From Geminicoccaceae bacterium (lineage in GTDB: Bacteria; Pseudomonadota; Alphaproteobacteria; Geminicoccales; Geminicoccaceae): DNA of 64,000 bases. How positions within the stretch are numbered: position 1 is the stretch's first letter; every line of letters begins with the position of its first letter. The stretch is taken from assembly GCA_028279345.1 (NCBI GenBank), contig JANQNY010000005.1, positions 28,233-92,232 of the forward strand, given 5' to 3'. Made by a program: the position numbers and the translations under genes. The notes under the pieces were generated by a model that saw nothing but the letters and a program-made list of their open reading frames with translations, made no database searches and had not been told where the DNA came from. This document shows positions 51,448-58,858 of this stretch, piece by piece.

Positions 51448-51853
51448 GCCTCAAGCTGCTGGCTTGACAGATTGCACATGCTGTGAGTAAAGAATGCACA
51501 CGACAATGAAGTGGCACGTTAGATGCCACACTGCAGATGCCACTCTGCGGAAAAACTCACCAATGGGACCTTGGCGATGCTGCCACGCCTGCGCTTGAGG
51601 TACGCGTCTGAGCGTGGGCTACAATGTGGTGGCATGCGGAACGCGAACCCCGATGCTGAGCGACAGGTTCACTGCATTAACCGTTGGGAAGAATACCGGT
51701 ACTGTTTCACGCTAGAACCTCATCGTAGACGCACTAGTGTGGCCAGTTCGCGGTGTTCGAGAGGGGTGTGATGACTGTGTTCATCGCTGACAAGCCCGCT
51801 CGAGCGCCCTGGCTGGCACTACTCTCCCACGCCACCATGGAGAGTAGTGCGGC
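51448..51853 (+). promoter_or_regulatory. Cargo promoter region with GTGGCA/TGCCAC repeats
   Basis: This gene-free 406 bp is visibly more AT-rich than its surroundings. TTGACA (51,464-51,469) lies 18 bp before TAAAGA (51,488-51,493), a plausible sigma-70 promoter reading right. Just after it come GTGGCA (51,511), TGCCAC (51,524) and TGCCAC (51,538), and a further GTGGCA (51,629). The pair 51,511-51,529 is a dyad with a 7-bp spacer. Repeated hexamers next to a promoter suggest an operator. A weak 82-codon frame at 51,523-51,771 is not credible as a gene. Confidence 0.55.
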
Positions 51854-52237
51854 ATGGAAGGGCGCAGAGACAGGCGACTGATCGATGGTCGAAGTGTCGA
51901 CCTCGAAGTGGGAAGCGACCACGAGCCTCTTTGGGGGCGGGCACTCCGGTTCCTCGAGACGCATGGCGGGCGGCTCTCGTCCGTGCTCGCGATACTGGCA
52001 ATCGTGGTCGTGGTGTGGCTGAGCGGGGGATTGCCGCCGTGGGCGGCTTTCTCGGTCTGCGTCATGATCACCGCCCTAGCTTTTGCAGAGGTCTATGAGC
52101 GGCACAAGAGACGTTCCCAAGGAACGAATCCATCTCGTCGTCAGCCCGAAGACGAAGGAGCGGCTGACGACGATGCAAGAGCGCCTCGACTGCCAATCGA
52201 TGACGGAGGTGCTCCGTCGCGCGATCGAGTTGCTTGA
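51854..52237 (+). CDS. Small two-helix membrane protein, cargo
   Basis: A 127-residue protein with two adjacent hydrophobic segments (SSVLAILAIVVVVWLSGGL and WAAFSVCVMITALAFAEV). The N-terminal third is charged, and the C-terminal tail (about 40 residues) is polar. The tail lies in the 143-bp overlap with the ribbon-helix-helix gene in another frame, so the C-terminus may be partly an artefact. It is placed after the cargo promoter. No family recognised. Confidence 0.55.
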   Translation: MEGRRDRRLIDGRSVDLEVGSDHEPLWGRALRFLETHGGRLSSVLAILAIVVVVWLSGGLPPWAAFSVCVMITALAFAEVYERHKRRSQGTNPSRRQPEDEGAADDDARAPRLPIDDGGAPSRDRVA

Positions 52238-52325
52238 CGTGGTGACGGAGAGCCAAGATCGCGGCGACAAGCTCGTCATCGAGCGCGCAGATGGATCGTC
52301 AACCGAGCTTCACGTTGTCTTCTGA
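52095..52325 (+). CDS. Ribbon-helix-helix (CopG-like) DNA-binding protein, cargo
   Basis: A 76-residue protein: start MSGTRDVPKERIHLVVSP, then a helix pair (KTKERLTTMQERLDCQSMTEVLRRAIELLDVV) typical of CopG/Arc RHH proteins, and a beta tail (GDKLVIERADGSSTELHVVF). It probably binds DNA as a dimer and is a good candidate for reading the nearby GTGGCA repeats. RHH proteins often act as antitoxins, but I see no convincing toxin partner. Confidence 0.72.
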   Translation: MSGTRDVPKERIHLVVSPKTKERLTTMQERLDCQSMTEVLRRAIELLDVVTESQDRGDKLVIERADGSSTELHVVF

Positions 52326-52401
52326 GGCGATGCGTGCCTTCGCCCTTGCCGTGGCCGGTGGCGAGCCGCCTCCGCTCGGCCGTTGCTAGGAGCGGGGTGC
52401 G

Positions 52402-52914
52402 ATGACCGGCGCCTCGCTCACCTACCGGGTCGACGACCGGCGGACGCTCCGGGCGCTCAAGCGGCTCGAAGGGCTCGGCAAGAGCCGGGCGCTGATGGCC
52501 CAGATCGGCGAGACGCTCGTTCAGTCCACCCGCGAGCGCTTCCACCAGAGCCGCGACCCGGAGGGACGGCGCTGGCAGCCGCTCAACCCGGCCTACGCCG
52601 CCGGCAAGCGCGGCCGGAAGATCCTCGTCGAGGCCGGCATGCGCGGCGGACTGATGGGCTCGATCGCCTACCGCGCCGAAGACGACCGCGTCACGGTGGG
52701 CACGAACAAGGTCTACGCCGCCCCGCACCAGTTCGGCGCCGTCATCCGCCCGAAGAATGCCGCGCGCCTCGTCTTCCCCCTCGGCGGGCGCGCGGTCTTC
52801 GCGCGCCAGGTCACCATCCCCGCCCGCCCGTTCCTCGGGATCTCGGCTGACGACCGCCGCGAGATCGGCCGCGTCTTCGAGGATACGGTCGACGCGCTGA
52901 CCCGCCAGCGATGA
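52402..52914 (+). CDS. Virion morphogenesis protein (Mu gpG)
   Basis: A 170-residue protein of the phage_tail_S/gpG family: TRERFHQSRDPEGRRWQPLNPAYAAGK, then MRGGLMGSIAYRAEDDRVTVGTNKVYAAPHQFGAVIRP and ARPFLGISADDRREI. In Mu, gpG is needed for head-tail assembly. ATG 52,402 has GGAGCGGGGTGCG upstream. It resumes the structural operon after the cargo block. Confidence 0.9.
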   Translation: MTGASLTYRVDDRRTLRALKRLEGLGKSRALMAQIGETLVQSTRERFHQSRDPEGRRWQPLNPAYAAGKRGRKILVEAGMRGGLMGSIAYRAEDDRVTVGTNKVYAAPHQFGAVIRPKNAARLVFPLGGRAVFARQVTIPARPFLGISADDRREIGRVFEDTVDALTRQR

Positions 52915-53130
52915 GCCAGCGGCCTAGCGCGCCCGGCCCGTTCGCCCCAGCTCTCCAGCATGCAGGAGGTGAGGAGGGTCGCGAACCTAGCGCGGAGCGG
53001 CGGACAGCGGGCAGCTGGGGAATGCCTGCCGAACGCTCGGGCACGGCGCCCATGAGGGCGGTGCCCGGAACTTGAACCCAAAGCCATGCCCGACCGGCCA
53101 CATCAGCCGACATACTGTGAGGAACGAGTA
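52915..53130 (+). other. Intergenic region with hairpin before AT-rich cargo gene
   Basis: No gene is seen in these 216 bp. A hairpin at 53,039-53,066 pairs GGGCAC and CGCCC with GGGCG and GTGCCC around an ATGA loop, with a 2-nt bulge and no following T-run. It could end or slow transcription from gpG before the cargo gene, but terminator function is uncertain. Confidence 0.4.
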
Positions 53131-53760
53131 ATGGCAAAAAGAAAGCTTAGTCGAGAGGAACTCGAAAAACACCTCAGTGAGCAAGTACATTTCCTAAAAA
53201 CTTCGTCTGATCTGGTTGACTCTGGATCTGAAATCGAATTCAAGCGATTAGCGACTACCATTCGGATCTTGGTGCACGATACGAAGCATTCGCATTCTCT
53301 TTTAGGTCAGCTCGGCATGAAGGATATGCTATTTTTTGATACATCGGGTGAGAATTCTGATTGGAACAAGGCCCCGTTCTTCGGTCTTGTCCAAATACGC
53401 ATACATATTCGTGGCGAAGGTGGTAACACGGATTTTGTTGCTCCACTTGATGATAGGCCGTCAGATTGTTTTTCATGGGAACCGTTCGAGGATTGGTGGA
53501 GCAAGATCGTTTTATCAGACCCGAAAGCCGGTTATGCGCTGTCAAGAAAGGACCTAGTTTTAATGGCCGCGAATTGGGACGGTGGGGCACACGTCGATGG
53601 GTCTATAGGTGTTGCATATGATACTTTCGCCGACGGGCAGGGACTGGATTTCTTTTTCGGAGATCAAGAAGGAATGCGTCCAGCGGCGGAGGCTCATCGG
53701 CACTCCGTTCGGCAGATCGCTCATGAAGTCCTGCGGACGCTTGAGGCCAAGGAAGGTTGA
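53131..53760 (+). CDS. AT-rich cargo gene of unknown function
   Basis: A 209-residue protein clearly lower in GC than its neighbours, with A/T-ending codons, so it is recently acquired. It starts MAKRKLSREELEKHLSEQVHFL. It has a well-defined core: LATTIRILVHDTKHSHSLLGQLGMKDM, then FVAPLDDRP and SRKDLVLMAANWDGGAHVD. The HDTKHSHSLL and NWDGGAHVD segments look like conserved active-site or metal residues (several His and Asp). I recall similar unknown proteins in other bacteria but no function. It is a candidate for a defence or conversion role. Confidence 0.75.
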   Translation: MAKRKLSREELEKHLSEQVHFLKTSSDLVDSGSEIEFKRLATTIRILVHDTKHSHSLLGQLGMKDMLFFDTSGENSDWNKAPFFGLVQIRIHIRGEGGNTDFVAPLDDRPSDCFSWEPFEDWWSKIVLSDPKAGYALSRKDLVLMAANWDGGAHVDGSIGVAYDTFADGQGLDFFFGDQEGMRPAAEAHRHSVRQIAHEVLRTLEAKEG

Positions 53761-53761
53761 G

Positions 53762-53782
53762 CCGGCATTGTCCTGATGCCGG
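53762..53782. terminator. Weak hairpin between convergent cargo genes
   Basis: CCGGCA (53,762) faces TGCCGG (53,777) with a 9-nt loop immediately after the stop codon of the AT-rich gene. There is no clear T-run, so bidirectional termination is only suggested. The rest of 53,783-53,895 shows nothing. Confidence 0.3.
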
Positions 53783-53895
53783 TCGCCCGCTCAGCATGGC
53801 GTGGCGGCGATTGCCAAGCTGCTGCACGACGCGTCGGCCAGCGATCGAAGGCCTTGAATCCGTCGCTCGCTGCGTCGTCCCCGACGACGGAGCGT

Positions 53896-54606
53896 CTAGA
53901 GCAGCGGCCCGCTCTCCTCCACCGGAGTGATGAGCCCCGGATGATCCGGGCCGCGGGAGCTGCGCGCCGCGTCCGGCACGCGCCAGCCTTCCATCCGCTC
54001 GGCCGGGTAGGGCCGGAGCAGCTCGGCGGGCGGCTCGCCGGGTGCCAGCCACGCCGCCCAGTCGGCCTCGTCGACGATCACCGGCATGCGGTCATGCTCG
54101 CGGATCACCGGCGATGCGGCGGTCGTGACGACCGTGTAGGTGTCAGTGACTTCGCCGGTTTCAGGGTCCTGCGCCTCGCTCACCAGGCCCGCCATGCCGA
54201 AGACGCCCCCGCCCAGGCGCTGGTAGTAGGACCAGGGCACCTTTCCTGGAGTTCGCGCTGGTTTTTCGGGCTCGTAGAACCCGTCGCACAACACGATGCA
54301 GCGTCCCTGCCGCACCACCGGCGACCACGGCCAGCCGAAGAGCTTGTCGTCCCGCGCGTTCGTCAGCGTGAATTTGGTCGGGGCCTTGCTGCCAGGCGGG
54401 ATCAGCCCCCAGGACGCCAGCGACCAGGCGACGCCTTGGCCGTCGCCCTGCGGGCGAAGGATCAAGCCGCGCTGCCTGGGGCCGATGCGGTAGCGCGGCT
54501 CCCAGTCCGGCGGGTCGCCCAGGACCGCCAGCGGCAGCTGCCGCCAGTGATTGCCGAGCTGGACGAGCTCCTCGCGGGAGCGTCTGAGGGAGTACGCGTT
54601 GCACAT
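53896..54606 (-). CDS. SOS response-associated peptidase family (SRAP/YedK/HMCES-like)
   Basis: A 236-residue protein with the full SRAP set: Cys2 (MCNAYS), which forms the thiazolidine link to abasic sites, Asn83 (TNARDD), Glu112 (FYEPEK) and His171 (EHDRMPVI). YedK/HMCES cross-link to abasic sites in single-stranded DNA and shield them from strand breakage. One variation is NARDD, where NARxE is usual. It is on the minus strand inside the phage late region, so it is a separately expressed cargo gene that could protect phage or host DNA. Confidence 0.92.
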   Translation of the reverse strand: MCNAYSLRRSREELVQLGNHWRQLPLAVLGDPPDWEPRYRIGPRQRGLILRPQGDGQGVAWSLASWGLIPPGSKAPTKFTLTNARDDKLFGWPWSPVVRQGRCIVLCDGFYEPEKPARTPGKVPWSYYQRLGGGVFGMAGLVSEAQDPETGEVTDTYTVVTTAASPVIREHDRMPVIVDEADWAAWLAPGEPPAELLRPYPAERMEGWRVPDAARSSRGPDHPGLITPVEESGPLL

Positions 54607-54649
54607 GGCCGAAGCCTAGCCGACCGCCGGCGCCGGCACCAAGCGCGCG

Positions 54650-54904
54650 TCAGTCGCGCGGCAACCGGCACGTCTCCCAGCGATTGCCCTCGTGGTTGCC
54701 GCACCTGGTGCAGCGGAGCTTCGCCTCGAGGTCGACGAGACGCACGTGCTCGGCGTAGCTGCTCCGGCGCAGCTCGAGCGGGTGGACATAGCCGACATGC
54801 GGGCACCGCACGCAGAAAGCCCGCATGACGTGCCAGTCCCGCAGCCGCCCGAGGGTGAGCGCGTAGCTGGGACCGAGCACGATGTTCTCGTATCGTTCTC
54901 CCAT
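54650..54904 (-). CDS. Small zinc-ribbon protein of an alphaproteobacterial family
   Basis: An 84-residue protein with two CxxC pairs (FCVRCPHVGYV and LRCTRCGNHEGN) and the ordered segments MGERYENIVLGPSYALTL and WETCRLPRD. I recall similar conserved hypothetical proteins in Alphaproteobacteria, with zinc binding expected. It lies 43 bp upstream of the SRAP gene on the same strand, so they may form a two-gene cargo operon. Confidence 0.75.
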   Translation of the reverse strand: MGERYENIVLGPSYALTLGRLRDWHVMRAFCVRCPHVGYVHPLELRRSSYAEHVRLVDLEAKLRCTRCGNHEGNRWETCRLPRD

Positions 54905-55136
54905 GCCCCAGGTCTAGCTGAAGGGGCGTCGAAAAAAAGCCCCGTCAGGCGACGCTGGCCGCTCCGTGGCCCAAGACACCGGGCAACACCGGCGACCCCA
55001 TTTTTGAAAGCCCCCAGGGAAATTTAAAAGGGGTCTGAGTGGAGTCCTCCGGGCGCTACCGGGCCGGACGCAGACGGCCCTATTTGAGCGCGGTGTGGGT
55101 GCCCGTGGCGGGACCTTCGAGCGCGCGCGCGGATGG
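54905..55136 (+). promoter_or_regulatory. Intergenic region with second copy of the late motif
   Basis: These 232 bp hold no gene. The 19-bp motif GGCGGGACCTTCGAGCGCG (55,107-55,125) repeats the one at 42,867. Here it lies just before the protease gene, the position of Mu's late promoter for gene I. An inverted pair GGGGC/GCCCC at 54,935-54,955 with an A-run in the loop is seen but lacks a T-run. Confidence 0.5.
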
Positions 55137-56147
55137 ATGATCCTCCGCCCCGCCATGACGACGCAAGCGATCGCCACCGCCATCGAGCTCGCCTTCGCCC
55201 AGCCGGGGACTGCGCCCGACTGGGTGCATCTCTTTCCGCTGGGCGACGTGGTGGCGACCGACGGCCGCAAGTGGCGGCTCGAAGGGCCTGAACGTGTCAT
55301 TGCGGCGTCCCTCCTAGACGGCCGCTCCCTGCCGATCGATCGCGACCACGCCGCCGACATGATCGAAGAACGCCGCGGCGCCGGCACCGCGCCCGCCGCC
55401 GGCTGGATCGAGAAGCTCGAGGCGCGCGCCGACGGCGTCTGGGGGTTGGTCGATTGGACCGACCGTGGCCGCGCGGAGGTCGCCGCGCGCGAGTACCGGT
55501 ACTTGAGCCCCGTCTTCTTGGTCGATGAGGGTGGGCGCGTCACACGCATCCTGCGGGCCTCGCTCACGAACATCCCCGCGATCACCGAACTCCAGGCCCT
55601 GGCGGCCGCGGAGCACCCTGCAGCCACCGGAGGTAAGATGGAGCAGGTCATCAAGGCGCTCGGCCTCAAGGCCGACGCCGCCGAGGCCGCCGTGCTGGCG
55701 GCCGTCCACGCGCTGCAGAAGCGCTGCGACGATGCCGACACCCAGGTCAAGGCGCTGGCCGCCGCCGAGCCGGACCCGGCCAAGTTCGTGCCGATCGCCG
55801 TCTTTCAGGCCGAGCAGAAGGCGCACGCCGACCTCAAGGGCTCGCTCGCCGAGGAGAAGGCGCTCGCCGCCGTCGATGGCGCAATCAAGGACGGCAAGCT
55901 GCAGCCGGCCGCCAAGGACTGGGCGCTAGACTACGCGAAGAAGGACTTCGCCGGCTTCACGGAGTTCATGAAGTCGACGGCCTCGTTCTTCGGCAAGGTC
56001 GCTCCCGGCGGCGCCCTCGACGGCAATGGCGAGGTCGTCCTCACGGAGGACGACAAGAAGACCGCCCGCGTGCTCGGCCAGTCCGAGGAGAAGTTCCTCG
56101 CGACCAAGAAGGCCGACCACGCGGCTAAGCAGGGAGCTGCGGCATGA
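55137..56147 (+). CDS. I: Prohead protease and scaffold (Mu gpI, DUF2213-like)
   Basis: A protein of about 336 residues. The first 180 are a Mu I-type serine protease: WVHLFPLGDVVATDGRKWRLEG, then SLPIDRDHAADM and an internal RYLSPVFLVDEGGRVTRI. The remainder is the helical scaffold domain, also made separately (see the following entry). The start is ATG 55,137; ATG 55,155 is an alternative. It begins right after the late motif and is followed by the decoration and capsid genes with 4-bp overlaps. Confidence 0.9.
   Translation: MILRPAMTTQAIATAIELAFAQPGTAPDWVHLFPLGDVVATDGRKWRLEGPERVIAASLLDGRSLPIDRDHAADMIEERRGAGTAPAAGWIEKLEARADGVWGLVDWTDRGRAEVAAREYRYLSPVFLVDEGGRVTRILRASLTNIPAITELQALAAAEHPAATGGKMEQVIKALGLKADAAEAAVLAAVHALQKRCDDADTQVKALAAAEPDPAKFVPIAVFQAEQKAHADLKGSLAEEKALAAVDGAIKDGKLQPAAKDWALDYAKKDFAGFTEFMKSTASFFGKVAPGGALDGNGEVVLTEDDKKTARVLGQSEEKFLATKKADHAAKQGAAA
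55638..56147 (+). CDS. Z: Internal-start scaffold protein (Mu gpZ-like), same frame as I
   Basis: An in-frame ATG at 55,638 with GGAGGT (55,629-55,634) at ideal spacing would produce a 169-residue protein, MEQVIKALGLKADAAEAAVLAA..., consisting of the helical C-terminal half of the protease gene. Mu has the same I/Z overlap, and lambda has C/Nu3. The internal ribosome site is the visible evidence; expression is inferred. Confidence 0.75.
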   Translation: MEQVIKALGLKADAAEAAVLAAVHALQKRCDDADTQVKALAAAEPDPAKFVPIAVFQAEQKAHADLKGSLAEEKALAAVDGAIKDGKLQPAAKDWALDYAKKDFAGFTEFMKSTASFFGKVAPGGALDGNGEVVLTEDDKKTARVLGQSEEKFLATKKADHAAKQGAAA

Positions 56148-56548
56148 CCGCGCTCGCAGCAGCTCGCCAGACGCCGAGCCGGTCGACCGACATCCGCAGC
56201 TTCGGCGTCTCCGCCACCGCCCAGTGTTTCCAGGGCGGCATCGCCGTCCTCGCGGCGGGCTTTGTCGAGCCCGGCACCGCCGCCACGGGCCTCGTGGCAG
56301 TCGGCAAGTTCCGCAAGACCGTCACGGGCGGCGCCGCCGACGGCGACGTCACGGCCGAGGTCGACACCGGCTGCTTCCGCTTCGCCAACTCGGCCGCCGC
56401 GGACGAGATCACGGCCGCCGACATCGGCGCCGACTGCTTCATCGTCGACGACCAGACCGTCGCCAAGACGGATGGCGGCTCCGCCCGCTCGGTCGCCGGC
56501 AAGGTGTTCGACGTCGACGAGCTCGGCGTCTGGGTGGAGTTCCGCTGA
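56144..56548 (+). CDS. Head decoration-like protein
   Basis: A 134-residue, beta-rich protein (QCFQGGIAVLAAGFVEPGTAATGLVAVGK, then VFDVDELGVWVEFR). It lies between protease/scaffold and capsid in Mu (gp33 position), where decoration proteins are usual. Sequence alone gives no definite family. It overlaps the protease by 4 bp and the capsid gene by one base. Confidence 0.75.
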   Translation: MTALAAARQTPSRSTDIRSFGVSATAQCFQGGIAVLAAGFVEPGTAATGLVAVGKFRKTVTGGAADGDVTAEVDTGCFRFANSAAADEITAADIGADCFIVDDQTVAKTDGGSARSVAGKVFDVDELGVWVEFR

Positions 56549-57429
56549 TGGTCGACCTCGTTACCGTCACGACCGGCTTCAAGTCGGTCTTCCAGGAGGC
56601 CTTCGCCGGCGTCCAGCCGACCTGGTCGCAGCTCGCCATGGAGGTCCCGTCGGAGACCTTCGAGGAGGAGTACGGCTGGCTCGGCGAGATCCCCGGCATG
56701 CGCGAGTGGGTCGGCGACCGGCACGTCCAGCAGCTCAAGCAGGACGCCTACAAGATCCGCAACCGGGACTTCGAGCTGACCGTCGGCGTCGACCGCAACA
56801 CGATCGACGACGACCGCTTCGGCATCTACGCGCCGCGCTTCCGGCAGATGGGCTACGAGGCGGCGATCCACCCCGACCGGCTCGTCTACGAGCTCTTGAT
56901 GGGTGGCTTCGACACCGAGTGCTACGACCGCCAGTACTTCTTCGACACCGACCACCCGGTGCTCGACAAGATGGGCGTGGAGCAGTCGGTCTCGAACGAC
57001 GGCGGCGGCGCGGGCGCCCATTGGTTCCTGCTCGATACGATGCGGCCGGTGAAGCCGATCATCCTGCAGATGCGCAAGCGCCCGGAGTTCGTCACCAAGG
57101 ACCGGGCGGAAGACGAGAACCTCTTCTGGCAGAAGAACTACCTCTACGGCGTCGACGCCCGCTACAATGTGGGCTTCGGCTACTGGCAGACCGCCTACGG
57201 CTCGCGCCAGACGCTGGACGCCACCGCCTACAACACCGCCCGCGCGGCGATGATGTCGTTCAAGGGCGATGGCGGCAGGCCTTTGGGCATCATGCCCAAC
57301 CTGCTCGTGGTCGGCCCGGCGAATGAAGGGGCAGCGCGCGAGATCCTGCAGGCTGAGCGCAACGCCGCCGGTGCCACGAACATCTGGCGGGGCACCGCCC
57401 AGATGCTCGTCGTGCCCTGGATCACCTGA
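56548..57429 (+). CDS. T: Major capsid protein (Mu gpT)
   Basis: A 293-residue major head subunit of the Mu gpT family: FKSVFQEAFAGVQPTWSQLAMEVPS, then EEYGWLGEIPGMREWVGDR, DRQYFFDTDHPVLDK and ending AQMLVVPWIT. It has the HK97-type length, and no N-terminal propeptide is evident. It is made in the largest amount of all phage proteins. It lies after the scaffold and decoration genes, as in Mu. Confidence 0.95.
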   Translation: MVDLVTVTTGFKSVFQEAFAGVQPTWSQLAMEVPSETFEEEYGWLGEIPGMREWVGDRHVQQLKQDAYKIRNRDFELTVGVDRNTIDDDRFGIYAPRFRQMGYEAAIHPDRLVYELLMGGFDTECYDRQYFFDTDHPVLDKMGVEQSVSNDGGGAGAHWFLLDTMRPVKPIILQMRKRPEFVTKDRAEDENLFWQKNYLYGVDARYNVGFGYWQTAYGSRQTLDATAYNTARAAMMSFKGDGGRPLGIMPNLLVVGPANEGAAREILQAERNAAGATNIWRGTAQMLVVPWIT

Positions 57430-57812
57430 TGGGTGCGCCGAAGAGGGCCCGCGACCAGGAGGGGGCGGCGTCGACGCCGGCGACCGCCCCCACGCCGGCC
57501 ACCGCTCCAGCCGCCGACGCGGGCGGCAGCGGCACCGCCCCCGCCGCCAAGCCGGCGGCTCAGCCCAAGCCGAAGGCCCCCGCGCTCAAGCAGGCGCCGC
57601 CTGCCGGCGCCGATAGCGCCTCGGAGGATTCCCCCGAGGCCTACATCGTCACGGCGAAGACCGAGGGCTTCCGCCGCGCCGGCCGCGCCTGGTCGAAGAC
57701 GCCGCTCCAGGTCGGCGCCACCGAGCTCACGCCCGAGCAGCTCGCCCGGCTCAAGGCCGAGCCGCAGCTGGTCGTCGCGCCCGTCGCCGGCTCGCTCGAC
57801 GCGAACGGCTAG
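57429..57812 (+). CDS. Structural protein with Ala/Pro-rich N-terminus (gp35 position)
   Basis: A 127-residue protein. Residues 1-65 are Ala/Pro/Thr/Lys-rich and probably disordered. The C-terminal half (AYIVTAKTEGFRRAGRAWSKTPLQVGATELTPEQLARLKAEPQLVV) resembles the FluMu/HI1506 N-terminal domain found in Mu gp35-like proteins. It is probably a minor head or connector protein. ATG overlaps the capsid stop. Confidence 0.8.
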   Translation: MGAPKRARDQEGAASTPATAPTPATAPAADAGGSGTAPAAKPAAQPKPKAPALKQAPPAGADSASEDSPEAYIVTAKTEGFRRAGRAWSKTPLQVGATELTPEQLARLKAEPQLVVAPVAGSLDANG

Positions 57813-57815
57813 TCC

Positions 57816-58250
57816 ATGAGCTACGCGGTAGCCCAGGATCTCGTCGACCGGTTCGGTGAGGAGGAGCTGATCCAGCTCACCAACCGGCCCGGCGAGACGT
57901 TCGACGCGGTGAACACCGCGCGCGCCGAGCGGGCGCTCGACGATGCCTCCGAAGAGATCGACGGCTATCTCCGGCCCCGCTACGCCGTGCCCGTCACCCA
58001 GGCCTCGCGCCAGCTCACCTCGCTCTGCTGCGACATCGCCCGCGAGCGGCTGCAGCTCGCCGGCGGCCACATGCCGACCGACACGGTGACGACGGCCGCG
58101 AAGCGGGCGCGCGCGTTCTTGCAGCATGTCGCCGAGGGCAAGGCGCAGCTCGACTTGCCCGGTTCCGCTAGCCAGGGCGACGCGCCGGCCACCGGGCGCG
58201 TCGAGGGACCGCCGCGCATCTTCTCCCGCGAGACGCTGGAGGGCTTTTAG
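57816..58250 (+). CDS. Head-tail connector-like protein, DUF1320 (Mu gp36)
   Basis: A 144-residue DUF1320 protein: MSYAVAQDLVDRFGEEELIQLTN, then EEIDGYLRPRYAVPV and LCCDIARERL. In Mu, gp36 lies between capsid-related proteins and tail genes and is thought to act at the head-tail joint. The ATG is 3 bp after the previous stop. Confidence 0.9.
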   Translation: MSYAVAQDLVDRFGEEELIQLTNRPGETFDAVNTARAERALDDASEEIDGYLRPRYAVPVTQASRQLTSLCCDIARERLQLAGGHMPTDTVTTAAKRARAFLQHVAEGKAQLDLPGSASQGDAPATGRVEGPPRIFSRETLEGF

Positions 58251-58858
58251 TGCGCGATCCGTTCAAGCTCGCCGAGGACGGGATCGTGGCGGAGCTGAGG
58301 GCTGCCTTCACGAGCGACGAAGGCGCGCTCGTTCGCGAGGTCGAGACCATCCCCGGCGAGTTCACCGAGGCCGAGGCCACGCACATCCTGCGCTCGACCC
58401 CCGGCGTCTATGTCGGCCTCCAGCAGGCGCGGCGCCCGGAGGGCCAGTCCGGCCTGTTCTTCGAGGCGATCTTCGCCGTCTTCGTCGTCGCCCACGGCAC
58501 GCATGAGGTGGCTCGCCGGCGCGGCGAGGATGGCGTTTCGCTCGGCGCCTACCTGATGGCTGCGATCGCCGCGCGCGCGCTCGAGCGGTTCGTCATCGAC
58601 GAGGTCGGTACGGTCGAGGTTGGCGACATCGTGCCGGTGGCGATTGAGGGCTTCGCCCGCCAAGGCCGCAGCGTCTACGCGCTCCGCTGCAAGCTGCCGA
58701 TCGACCTCGCGGAGCTCGACCTCGGCTCGCTCGCTGAGTTCCGGACCTTCCACGCCGACTGGGACATCCAGGGCGGCAAGGTCGCGACCACCAACCTGCC
58801 GAACGCCGAGGCCGACGCCGACGCGCAGGACACCGTCGAGGGGCTTCACGAAGAATGA
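58250..58858 (+). CDS. Tail/connector protein, DUF1834 (Mu gp37)
   Basis: A 202-residue DUF1834 protein starting at GTG 58,250 (VRDPFKLAEDGIVAELRAAF). It has VYVGLQQARRPEGQSGLFFEAIFAVFVVA and the RTFHADWDIQGG segment. Position gp36-gp37-gp38 agrees with Mu. The exact structural role is not known. It overlaps the preceding and following genes by one and four bases. Confidence 0.88.
   Translation: MRDPFKLAEDGIVAELRAAFTSDEGALVREVETIPGEFTEAEATHILRSTPGVYVGLQQARRPEGQSGLFFEAIFAVFVVAHGTHEVARRRGEDGVSLGAYLMAAIAARALERFVIDEVGTVEVGDIVPVAIEGFARQGRSVYALRCKLPIDLAELDLGSLAEFRTFHADWDIQGGKVATTNLPNAEADADAQDTVEGLHEE

Noticed and set aside
51523..51771. 82-codon frame inside the cargo promoter region
   Set aside because: No ribosome site, overlaps the operator-like repeats, Cys/Arg-rich without pattern; more likely noncoding.
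54935..54955. GGGGC/GCCCC pair as an intrinsic terminator
   Set aside because: Short stem with an A-run in the loop and no T-run after either arm.
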